Notes under the pieces: model-generated
Told to the model about the DNA's origin: nothing
What the model saw: the letters and a program-made list of their open reading frames with translations, nothing else
Databases searched by the model: none
Program-made: the position numbers and the translations under genes
Shown: positions 57,212-64,000 of the stretch, in pieces
Position numbering within the stretch: position 1 is the stretch's first letter
Layout: every line of letters starts with the position of its first letter
Assembly: GCA_002050435.1 (NCBI GenBank)
Contig: MWYV01000042.1
Span: 22,014 to 86,013 of the forward strand
Origin: Chitinophagales bacterium 33-2
Lineage (GTDB): Bacteria; Bacteroidota; Bacteroidia; Chitinophagales; Chitinophagaceae
Direction of reading: 5' to 3'
DNA length: 64,000 nucleotides

Positions 57212-58459
57212 TTAAGCAACCTTCAGCAAACTCAGTTTGCTCTTTTCGAATTTACGCTTTGCATACTCCATATCCAGGTTAAAGAACTTCTCCTTGGAAG
57301 AAGGCAGTTCATACATGGCATCGGTAAGTAAACCTTCGCAGATACTGCGCAGCCCACGTGCGCCAAGTTTATACTCAAGTGCTTTCTCCACCATGAAGTT
57401 CAGTACATCTTCATCGATGGTAAGTTTAATGCCTTCCAGTTCAAACAGTCTTGTGTATTGTTTGATCAGTGCATTTTTAGGTTCTGTAAGAATCGCCCTT
57501 AATGTTTCTGCATCTAATGGATCAAGATGGGTAACCACCGGAAGTCTTCCTAATAATTCCGGGATCAGACCATAATTTTTAAGATCCATTGCATTAACAT
57601 AACGCAGCAGGTTTTTCTTCATGCTTTCCTGCAGTTCCTTATCAACATTAAAACCAATGGTGTTGGTTTGTACACGACGGGCAATGATTTTGTCGATGCC
57701 ATCGAATGCGCCACCGCAGATAAAGAGAATATTTTGCGTATTGATCTTAATGAGTTTTTGTTCAGGATGTTTTCTTCCGCCCTGTGGTGGAACCAGTACA
57801 TCGGTTCCTTCCAGGAGTTTCAGCATGCCTTGCTGCACACCTTCACCACTTACATCACGTGTAATGGAAGGGTTGTCGCTTTTGCGTGCGATCTTGTCAA
57901 TTTCATCAATATAAACAATGCCACGTTCAGCTGCTGCCACATCATAATTACAAACCTGTAGCAGGCGGGTTAAAATGCTTTCAACATCTTCACCAACATA
58001 GCCTGCTTCTGTAAATACGGTAGCATCAACAATAGTAAAAGGAACATTCAGCAATTTGGCAATGGTTTTGGCAAGCAGGGTTTTGCCCGTGCCTGTTTCA
58101 CCTACCATTACAATGTTGCTTTTTTCAATTTCAATTTCGTCCTTGATGGAATCAGAAGTTTTATATTGAAGACGCTTATAGTGATTGTAAACAGCAACTG
58201 CCAAAACTTTCTTGGCTTCATCCTGGCCAATCACATATTCATCAAGAAACTTTTTTACTTCCATTGGTTTCTTGACCGTAAGTTTAAAAGCAGAAGCGCC
58301 GGTAGATTTTTCATCGCGCACCAGTAATTCCTGATCAATGATCTCACGGGCATGTTCAACACAATTTTCACAGATATGACCTTCCTGGCCTGCTATTAGG
58401 ATTTTGACCTCATCGCGGCTACGCCCGCAAAAAGAACAGTGTAAGATATTTTTTGCCAT
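57212..58459 (-). CDS. clpX: ClpX, ATP-dependent unfoldase of the ClpXP protease
   Basis: ClpX recognises tagged proteins, unfolds them with ATP and feeds them to ClpP. The 415 residues include the N-terminal zinc-binding domain (Cys8, Cys11, Cys30, Cys33), the AAA+ module with Walker A GETGTGKT, the pore loop GYVGED, Walker [10 protein letters not shown], and the sensor/arginine region [13 protein letters not shown]. The IGF-like loop for ClpP docking should lie near VQTNTIGFN. It is separated from clpP by a terminator and its own upstream region, so regulation may be independent. The clpP genes are 245 bp upstream. Confidence 0.97.
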   Translation of the reverse strand: MAKNILHCSFCGRSRDEVKILIAGQEGHICENCVEHAREIIDQELLVRDEKSTGASAFKLTVKKPMEVKKFLDEYVIGQDEAKKVLAVAVYNHYKRLQYKTSDSIKDEIEIEKSNIVMVGETGTGKTLLAKTIAKLLNVPFTIVDATVFTEAGYVGEDVESILTRLLQVCNYDVAAAERGIVYIDEIDKIARKSDNPSITRDVSGEGVQQGMLKLLEGTDVLVPPQGGRKHPEQKLIKINTQNILFICGGAFDGIDKIIARRVQTNTIGFNVDKELQESMKKNLLRYVNAMDLKNYGLIPELLGRLPVVTHLDPLDAETLRAILTEPKNALIKQYTRLFELEGIKLTIDEDVLNFMVEKALEYKLGARGLRSICEGLLTDAMYELPSSKEKFFNLDMEYAKRKFEKSKLSLLKVA

Positions 58460-58648
58460 CGTTAGTTATTAGAACAATTTAAATACAACAATAGCTGCAT
58501 TTGAGCCTACAAAAATAAAAAAAACACCGGGGCTGAAGGAATTAATTGCTAAATAATGGGAAAGTATTAAGGCTTAGGGAGTTCTGCACTTTCCCAGGGC
58601 CATTTCTTCCAATTTCTAACAGGATCTTAAGCGAATTGGAAAACAAAT

Positions 58649-58672
58649 AAAAAAGGGCAGCCTCAGCCACCC
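58649..58672 (-). terminator. Intrinsic terminator of the clpP pair
   Basis: On the minus strand GGGTGGC TGAG GCTGCCC (7 bp with two G-T pairs) followed by six T residues, 32 bp past the stop codon of the downstream clpP. It separates the clpP genes from clpX. Confidence 0.65.
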
Positions 58673-58703
58673 TCTAGTACCTTTATCCTCATCCTTTGCC
58701 CTC

Positions 58704-59375
58704 CTAATAGCTCATCTTCTCCATGATCTTATCTACGATGCCATACTCAATGGATTTTTCAGCATCCAGCCAGTAATCTCTTTCAAAATCTTTCCTGATC
58801 CGCTCAATGGTTTGTCCTGTATTTTCTGCCAGTATGCGGGCACCCATTTCTTTGGTGCGCAGGATCTGTAAAGCATGAATTTCCATGTCGGCACTCACAC
58901 CCTGGATATGTCCGCCCAAAGAAGGCTGGTGAATCATCACCTCTCCGTGAGGAAAAATGTAACGGCGGCCTTTTTCACCCGCGCTTAATAAAATACTGCC
59001 CATGGAAGCCGCAAGTCCCATACAAATGGTGCTCACTGGGGATTTGATCAGCTTCATCATGTCGTAGATCACCATACCGCTGGTAACAGAGCCACCCGGA
59101 CTGCTGATAAAGAATTTGATTTCTTCACCTGGCTTGTCGGCATCGAGTAATAATAATTTTGTAACCACATCTTTGGCAGATTTATCATCTACCACACCCC
59201 AGAGGTGAATGGTACGCGTCTGAAAAAAATATTTCTCCAGGCGTTTGTACAGCATCTGGGTATCTATCTGTGCTCTTTCTTCTTTTTCTTCTTCTTCTGT
59301 ATCGGGCTCTCCTGGTGTTCCAGGTTCAGGACCCAAACTACCCCAGCGATTCATTAATTGATCTTGTAAATTCAT
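58704..59375 (-). CDS. clpP: ATP-dependent Clp protease proteolytic subunit, copy 2
   Basis: A serine peptidase subunit of 223 residues. Catalytic Ser is in MGLAASMGS, His in VMIHQPSLGG, and the Asp in the FERDYW segment, so the triad is complete. The N-terminus has an acidic extension (PDTEEEEKEERAQ) not usual in ClpP, and the substrate-loop GHIQGVSADMEI differs from the other copy. It lies 20 bp downstream of the first clpP. The pair may form mixed rings, as in Listeria or Mycobacterium ClpP1P2; this is inference. No propeptide cleavage site is apparent. Confidence 0.93.
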   Translation of the reverse strand: MNLQDQLMNRWGSLGPEPGTPGEPDTEEEEKEERAQIDTQMLYKRLEKYFFQTRTIHLWGVVDDKSAKDVVTKLLLLDADKPGEEIKFFISSPGGSVTSGMVIYDMMKLIKSPVSTICMGLAASMGSILLSAGEKGRRYIFPHGEVMIHQPSLGGHIQGVSADMEIHALQILRTKEMGARILAENTGQTIERIRKDFERDYWLDAEKSIEYGIVDKIMEKMSY

Positions 59376-59395
59376 CTCTGTCCTTTTATAATGAT

Positions 59396-60097
59396 TTATT
59401 TTGTTTCTGCTTTTTTGTCTTTACGTGGGTTAACCAGTAGCACTTCATCCACCAGTCCATATTCTTTAGCTTCGGGAGCGGTCATCCAATAATCACGGTC
59501 AAAATCTCTTTCAACCTCTTCTGCATTTTTGTTGGAATGATGACAAACGATCTCGTAGAGTTCACTTTTCAATTTACGGATCTCTTTTACGGTGATCTCG
59601 ATATCTGTTGCCTGTCCGCCAATGGCGCCACTGGGCTGGTGCATCATGATCCTTGCGTGTTTGAGTGCTGCTCTTTTTCCGTGGGCGCCGGCAGCCAGCA
59701 AAATGCTTCCCATGGAAGCGGCCATGCCTATACAAATGGTGGCTACATCCGGACTCACATATTGCATGGTATCATAAACACCGAGGCCGGCATATACGCT
59801 ACCGCCAGGGGAGTTGATGTACATATTGATGTCCCTGGTGCGATCAGAAGAATCCAGGAATAACAATTGGGCGGTAATGATATTGGCCACTTCGTCATTG
59901 ATCGGGTATCCTAAAAAGATGATGCGGTCCATCATCAACCGGCTGTAAACATCCATTACAGCCACATTCATTGGTCTTTCTTCAATAATATTTGGAGTAA
60001 GAGCGGTTACCATGTATTTGCCGTAGCTGTTCAATGTATTACTCGACATTCCCCTGTGCTTCACGGCATATTTTTCGAATTCTGAATTGAAACTCAT
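59396..60097 (-). CDS. clpP: ATP-dependent Clp protease proteolytic subunit, copy 1
   Basis: 233 residues of ClpP with an N-terminal extension of ~40 residues (possible propeptide or gating region) and a Lys-rich tail (NPRKDKKAETK). Ser of the triad is in IGMAASMGS, His in RIMMHQPSGAIGG, Asp in FDRDYW. This copy is closer in its QPSGAIGGQATDIEI loop to the standard bacterial ClpP. It is the first gene of the clpP pair. tig lies upstream on the same strand, separated by a 245-bp spacer with repeats. Confidence 0.93.
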   Translation of the reverse strand: MSFNSEFEKYAVKHRGMSSNTLNSYGKYMVTALTPNIIEERPMNVAVMDVYSRLMMDRIIFLGYPINDEVANIITAQLLFLDSSDRTRDINMYINSPGGSVYAGLGVYDTMQYVSPDVATICIGMAASMGSILLAAGAHGKRAALKHARIMMHQPSGAIGGQATDIEITVKEIRKLKSELYEIVCHHSNKNAEEVERDFDRDYWMTAPEAKEYGLVDEVLLVNPRKDKKAETK

Positions 60098-60183
60098 ATC
60101 GTCTGTGTTAAGATTTCTGGCAATTTAATGGATTGTTGCAATCAAATACCGTGCTTAGGCAAAAAACCGACAATTTGGCTGAA

Positions 60184-60210
60184 GCTGTTAGCTGCTTGCT
60201 TTTAGCAACC
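60184..60210 (+). repeat. Heptamer array between tig and clpP
   Basis: GCTGTTA, GCTGCTT, GCTTTTA, GCAACC in phase. A second repeat follows at 60226-60290: TGTCGCTGTTAYGCA twice with CTAYGGGAATG twice. The GCTGTTA family is the same as at 47759-47786. Confidence 0.75.
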
Positions 60211-60305
60211 TAAGAGGCCTAATGGTATGTGTCGCTGTTACGCAACTATGGGAATGCCGCAGCTACGGGAATGTCGCTGTTATGCAGCCAGGAGATTGCC
60301 ACTTT

Positions 60306-60342
60306 TGCTAAACCCTAACCTCTAATCCCTAATCCTAACCCC
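60306..60342 (-). repeat. Heptamer array immediately after the tig stop codon
   Basis: Read on the minus strand: GGTTAGG, ATTAGGG, ATTAGAG, GTTAGGG, TTTAGCA, directly behind the TGA stop codon. Same TTAG-core family as after frr and scpA, and in the same sense orientation. Confidence 0.85.
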
Positions 60343-61713
60343 TCAATGGTGCTTATGCTGATGTTCTGCATTCATCTTCACAAAATCTTCTTTGGAGATT
60401 ACTGTATCCACTGTTTTTACCTGCGTTTCGGCAAAATCGAAGATCTTCTGGGTTTGCATGCGGTTATAACTGTCTTCAACATACTTCCTGTCTTTCATCA
60501 TCCTGTCAATGTAGTCGCTCACCCATTGTTGTTCTTCATCGAGGCTCTGCATGCCCATGTAACCCAGCAACTGTTGTTTGGCAAATTGCCTGATCTCATC
60601 AGGGAGCACTTCAATATGATTGTTTTGAACCAGGGCTTCTGTAATCAGCGTCCACTTTAGCTGGTTTATAAAATTTGGAAATTCCAGTTCTACCTGCTCC
60701 TGGGTTTTTCGCTGGTCTTTATCGCCCTGTGTCAACAGCCAGCGCTTTAAAAATTCAGCCGGAAATTCAATTGCGGTATTATCAAGTAAGGTGTGATAAA
60801 TGGAATGATGGAGTTGGTTGCGGGTTTCCGCTTCCCATTGTTTTTCAAGCTCTTTTTTAACGCGTTCCCTGAAGTCAGCTTCAGTTTTAATTTCCTCCCC
60901 GGCAAACAACTGGTTGAAGAATTCTTCATTCAGTTCTTTTGGTTCAACAAAACCAACTTTGGTGATCAGCAGTTTAAAATGTTTATCTGTAGAGGAATCA
61001 AGTCCCAGATCATTCAGGACCCATTCTCTTTCACGACTTTCAAAAGCATCTTTCAGATCTACCTGGATGGTTTCATCTTTTTTCTTTCCTATCAGTGAAG
61101 GCCTGTAAGCTTCTGTAAAATATTTTACAAGAAGAGAATTGTCTTTTTGAATTCCGCCTGGGATCTCATTTCCTTCTGCATCGGATTCAATAAAACGAAC
61201 GTTCAATACATTTTCATCATTTTCAACAGCTTCCGGTTCGGTCATATTACCATAGCGGTTCCGCAGGCGCTGCACTTCTTCTTCCAGCAGGGCATCCGTG
61301 ATATCGATCCTGTATTTTTTCAATTCTTTTCCTGAAAGCTCAGGTAACCGGATCTCGGGTTTCATACCCACTTCAAAAGTAAAACTGTAATTATTCGGGT
61401 GGTTGACATCCAGTTGGTCGATCTGCAGATCCACCGGTAGTGGCTGGGCAAAAATATCCAGCTTTTCCGTTTCTATATATTGTAAAATTTCGTGATCTAC
61501 AGTTTTTAAAATTTCATCAACGAAGAGGGAACTGCCGTACATTTTTTTGATCAGTCCTGCAGGCACCATGCCCTTACGAAATCCGGGGATGTTGGCTTTT
61601 TTGCTGTATTCTCTGAGTGATTTTTCAAATTTCGGGAGATAGTCTTCCTTATTGATTGTAACGTTAAGGTGTTTATGAAGCGGGGCGATCTCCTGCTGTG
61701 TTACTGTTGCCAT
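60343..61713 (-). CDS. tig: Trigger factor
   Basis: The ribosome-bound chaperone that receives nascent chains. 456 residues from the ATG at 61713 (MATVTQQEIAPLHKHLNV); the frame to 61746 is rejected. The N-terminal ribosome-binding domain has PGFRKGMVPAGLIKKMYG, the equivalent of the FRxGxxP signature. A shortened or diverged PPIase-like middle part and a long helical C-terminal domain follow. The protein ends AEHQHKHH, a His-rich tail that could bind metal. It sits upstream of clpP-clpP and clpX, the standard order for this chaperone-protease group. Confidence 0.95.
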   Translation of the reverse strand: MATVTQQEIAPLHKHLNVTINKEDYLPKFEKSLREYSKKANIPGFRKGMVPAGLIKKMYGSSLFVDEILKTVDHEILQYIETEKLDIFAQPLPVDLQIDQLDVNHPNNYSFTFEVGMKPEIRLPELSGKELKKYRIDITDALLEEEVQRLRNRYGNMTEPEAVENDENVLNVRFIESDAEGNEIPGGIQKDNSLLVKYFTEAYRPSLIGKKKDETIQVDLKDAFESREREWVLNDLGLDSSTDKHFKLLITKVGFVEPKELNEEFFNQLFAGEEIKTEADFRERVKKELEKQWEAETRNQLHHSIYHTLLDNTAIEFPAEFLKRWLLTQGDKDQRKTQEQVELEFPNFINQLKWTLITEALVQNNHIEVLPDEIRQFAKQQLLGYMGMQSLDEEQQWVSDYIDRMMKDRKYVEDSYNRMQTQKIFDFAETQVKTVDTVISKEDFVKMNAEHQHKHH

Positions 61714-61795
61714 ATCTTTTATATTATTGGAAAAGGAATAAAGCATCTGAAAGCATTCATGATCCTTTATTCCTTTGAAGTCCGAAAGGACCTTG

Positions 61796-61877
61796 TGCGG
61801 GTGGAGGGACTCGAACCCCCATGCCTCGCGGCGTCAGATCCTAAGTCTGATACGTCTACCAATTTCGCCACACCCGC
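61796..61877 (-). tRNA. tRNA-Leu (anticodon TAG)
   Basis: 82-nt cloverleaf on the minus strand with acceptor GCGGGTG/CACCCGC, D-arm with AATTGGTAGACG, anticodon loop CTTAGGA (TAG, reading CUN codons), a long variable arm (GCCGCGAGGC) typical of class II tRNAs, and T-loop GTTCGAGTCCC. The CCA end is not encoded. Located 82 bp upstream of tig. Confidence 0.97.
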
Positions 61878-62031
61878 AGGGCTGTCTTATTCAAACAGGG
61901 CTGCAAATGTAAGGGATTGATTCAATAAATAAACAATAAGGAAAACTTCTTAGTTGGTTTAAAAATCATTAAATAGTTAAAAAAAAGTCAAGACCGTTTA
62001 AAAAAAATCGGTAGGTTTGAATTCTGCAATT

Positions 62032-62046
62032 CGGGAAAATTTCCCG
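62032..62046. promoter_or_regulatory. Palindrome in the leader of the gliding-type protein gene
   Basis: CGGGAAA-A-TTTCCCG, 7-bp arms with one central base, 63 bp before the start codon at 62109. It may be an operator, but no regulator is known. The 229-bp spacer is otherwise AT-rich with no clear gene. Confidence 0.35.
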
Positions 62047-62108
62047 GCAAAGATCCTCTCCTTAAAAAAGCCAATTCAAACTTTTCGATTTAAAACGAAC
62101 TACTGCGT

Positions 62109-64000
62109 ATGAGGAAATTATCTCTACTTTTTCCACTTTTATTGTGCACTTTTCTTTCCTGGTCTCAAAACCCGGCTACCATTTTTGATATTCCCAACAG
62201 GAATGTCACTTTATCCTGTGGTTCAAGTTGTATCAGTATTACTGCTACCGTTCCACATATAAAGCAGACTACAGATTACATAGTTACACAAATGCCTTAC
62301 CTTCCTTTTGCCTACTCAACACCAGGAGGCACCGAGGTTACCACCATTTATACAGATGATACCTGGAGCCCTGTAATTACCCCTGGTTTTCCATTTTGCT
62401 TTTATGGGCAAACCTATAACGGCCTGGTAATGGGATCGAATTCCAACATTACGTTTGACCTTACCCGCGCAGGAACGGGTAGTGGATATGTGATTACTGC
62501 TACCACACCTATACCACAATCGCAGAGTACATCCGTATATGCTCCAGCTTCCATTTTTGGACCTTATCATGATATAAACCCCGCGGCTTCCAACAACCCC
62601 GCTCCCACAAACAGGAAGATTGAATGGAGAGTAGAAGGAACAGCACCTACAAGAAGGTTTATCGGCAGTTATAATGATGTGGCCTACTTCGGCTCCAGTT
62701 GTAACACCTTTACATCAACCCACCAAATGGTACTCTACGAAAATACCGGGGTAGTTGAAGTGTATATAAAGGACAAACCGGTTTGTACTTCCTGGAACAA
62801 TGGACTTACCATTTTAGGTGTGCAGGATGAAACCCGCACAAAAGCGGTTGCTGCTCCAGGTAAGAATGCTACCCAATGGGGTACTGTAGGAATGAATGAA
62901 GCTTATCGTTTTACACCTTCCGGTGGGGCGACTATGTTCCAGAGAGCTGAACTTGTGGCTAACGGAGTAGTGGTTGCTTTGGCCGATACGGCTTCAGGAG
63001 CTGCAGGTCATCTGAACCTAAATTTCAATAATGTATGTCCGTCTCTTGACAGTACTGCTTTTGTATTGAGAGTAGTGTACAGCAGCTGTAATAATCCTGC
63101 AAATGAATTTGCTTTTACCGATACGGTTTTTGTAAAAAAAGCCACACCAATAGTTAATGTAGCCTTTACAAATGCTACCTGCGCTGGTGGTGGTACCATT
63201 ACTGCAACCGCAACAGGAGGGCTTGGAACATTCCAGTACAGCCTGAATGCAGGAACCTCTCAAGCAAGCAACGTTTTCAATAATCTTCAGGCAGGAACTT
63301 ATGCTGTTACTGTTTTGAACAGTTCCGGATGTACCATTAATAACCTGGTTACGATCGGGCTGAATGATAATTTAAATTTATCGGTAACACCTGCAGATAC
63401 TTCATTATGTATCGGTGCATCTTTCACACCTGTGGTTACTTCCAGCGGAACTTCGTTTTCATGGAGTCCTTCTACCGGTGTTTCGAACCCTGCCATCAGG
63501 AACCCGGTGCTTACGGTGAATCAGAATACCACCTACACGGTAACCGCTTCGCTTGGCAGTTGTACCAGACAGGCCACAGTGAATGCCAGCGTATTTCCTG
63601 GTGTACAGGTGAATGCAGGTCCTGCCCAGACCATCATTTTGGGGGGCTCAGTGCAGTTGCAGGGATCTTCCAGCCAACCGGGCACTTATTTGTGGACACC
63701 ATCACAGGGACTATCGGCAACGAACATCCTGAAACCCACGGCTTCTCCTCAAACCACTACCACCTATCAGCTAAGAGTGACAACGGCACAGGGATGTGTT
63801 GATTCGGCTACAACCATTGTCAATGTGATTGAGCGTTGTGATGATCCGATGCCTGCCTTCACTCCAAATGGCGATGGCATCAATGATACCTGGTGGGTAA
63901 CCAACCCCAATTGCTTAAGAGAAGCAAGGGTACAGATCTTCAACCGTTATGGCGCCAAAGTATTTGAATCGAATAATTACCAGAACAACTGGAATGGTAC
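62109..64000 (+). CDS. Secreted adhesin-like protein with gliding motility-associated (T9SS type B) C-terminal domain, 3' end outside window
   Basis: The open frame of 630 codons has no stop before the window ends. It starts with a signal peptide (MRKLSLLFPLLLCTFLSWSQ). The first ~280 residues form a beta-rich domain with Cys pairs (SCGSSC, FGSSCNTF, KPVCTSW). PKD/SprB-like repeat modules follow (TCAGGGTITATATGG, SLCIGASFTPVVTSS), including an N-x-G-P-A-Q-T-I-I-L-G-G segment. The end shows the CHU C-terminal signature FTPNGDGINDTW ... IFNRYGAKVFE ... NWNG, the type B sorting tail of gliding and adhesin proteins. Export by T9SS is expected; a PorP/SprF-like partner gene often lies downstream. 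Confidence 0.93.
   Translation, partial: MRKLSLLFPLLLCTFLSWSQNPATIFDIPNRNVTLSCGSSCISITATVPHIKQTTDYIVTQMPYLPFAYSTPGGTEVTTIYTDDTWSPVITPGFPFCFYGQTYNGLVMGSNSNITFDLTRAGTGSGYVITATTPIPQSQSTSVYAPASIFGPYHDINPAASNNPAPTNRKIEWRVEGTAPTRRFIGSYNDVAYFGSSCNTFTSTHQMVLYENTGVVEVYIKDKPVCTSWNNGLTILGVQDETRTKAVAAPGKNATQWGTVGMNEAYRFTPSGGATMFQRAELVANGVVVALADTASGAAGHLNLNFNNVCPSLDSTAFVLRVVYSSCNNPANEFAFTDTVFVKKATPIVNVAFTNATCAGGGTITATATGGLGTFQYSLNAGTSQASNVFNNLQAGTYAVTVLNSSGCTINNLVTIGLNDNLNLSVTPADTSLCIGASFTPVVTSSGTSFSWSPSTGVSNPAIRNPVLTVNQNTTYTVTASLGSCTRQATVNASVFPGVQVNAGPAQTIILGGSVQLQGSSSQPGTYLWTPSQGLSATNILKPTASPQTTTTYQLRVTTAQGCVDSATTIVNVIERCDDPMPAFTPNGDGINDTWWVTNPNCLREARVQIFNRYGAKVFESNNYQNNWNG

Noticed and set aside
61669..61920. 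83-residue open frame across the tRNA-Leu gene
   Set aside because: The frame contains the whole tRNA; its peptide (GLEPPCLAAS...) is the typical artefact of translating a tRNA.

Overview
The window reads as a chromosomal segment of a Bacteroidota bacterium, most likely family Chitinophagaceae or a close relative (inference from gene content). Supporting signs are three large secreted proteins with type A type IX secretion (T9SS) sorting tails, one protein with a gliding-motility type B tail, the T9SS regulator PorX, a bacterial geranylgeranylglyceryl-phosphate-type synthase, a tandem clpP pair next to clpX and tig, few Shine-Dalgarno sequences, and several TAnnTTTG-like -7 promoter boxes. 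Most genes are housekeeping. No prophage, integrase, transposase, CRISPR array, rRNA or defence island was recognised.

Layout. 1-2.8 kb: 3' part of glycyl-tRNA synthetase, a small outer-membrane-type protein and a flavin reductase. 3-10.4 kb: secreted proteins, including a 997-aa BNR/Asp-box protein and a 1243-aa subtilisin. 10.5-19.8 kb: a lipoprotein, mfd and a 1785-aa subtilisin. 19.9-27.8 kb: a small Cys-poor protein, a PagL-like lipid A deacylase, a CarboxypepD_reg protein, gyrB, two different lpxD genes in tandem and an HD phosphohydrolase. 27.9-31.9 kb: porX, a small conserved protein, an MBL hydrolase and an acyl-CoA dehydrogenase. 31.9-33.4 kb: two divergent genes (a Y_Y_Y/LuxR regulator and a GH16 glucanase), both cut at one junction. 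33.5-43.2 kb: MsbA-like ABC exporter, a glycosyltransferase, rbfA, a LolC/E-type permease, half a transketolase, a WecA/TagO-like transferase, frr, an EamA transporter, mscL and scpA. 43.2-49.1 kb: an octamer tandem array, dxs, a LytS/LytTR two-component pair and an M28 peptidase. 49.1-52.3 kb: a tight operon of a GGGP synthase, a GT39 and a GT2 enzyme. 52.3-53.5 kb: a gene-poor stretch with 133-bp repeats and a frameshifted gene remnant. 53.5-61.9 kb: B12-dependent ribonucleotide reductase, clpX, two clpP genes, tig and tRNA-Leu. 62.1 kb to the end: a gliding-type surface protein that runs off the window.

The genes link into a few themes: envelope and lipid A work (two lpxD, PagL-like, MsbA-like, WecA/TagO-like, GGGPS plus glycosyltransferases), T9SS export and its regulation (porX and its likely clients), and protein quality control (tig-clpP-clpP, clpX).

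The most unusual signal is not a gene. At least a dozen spacers carry short degenerate tandem arrays with a strict 7-nt period, often with a TTAG core. Several start exactly at a stop codon. They resemble in form the heptameric STRR repeats of filamentous cyanobacteria, and related words recur at loci tens of kilobases apart. One octamer array (16 units) also supplies the end of dxs.
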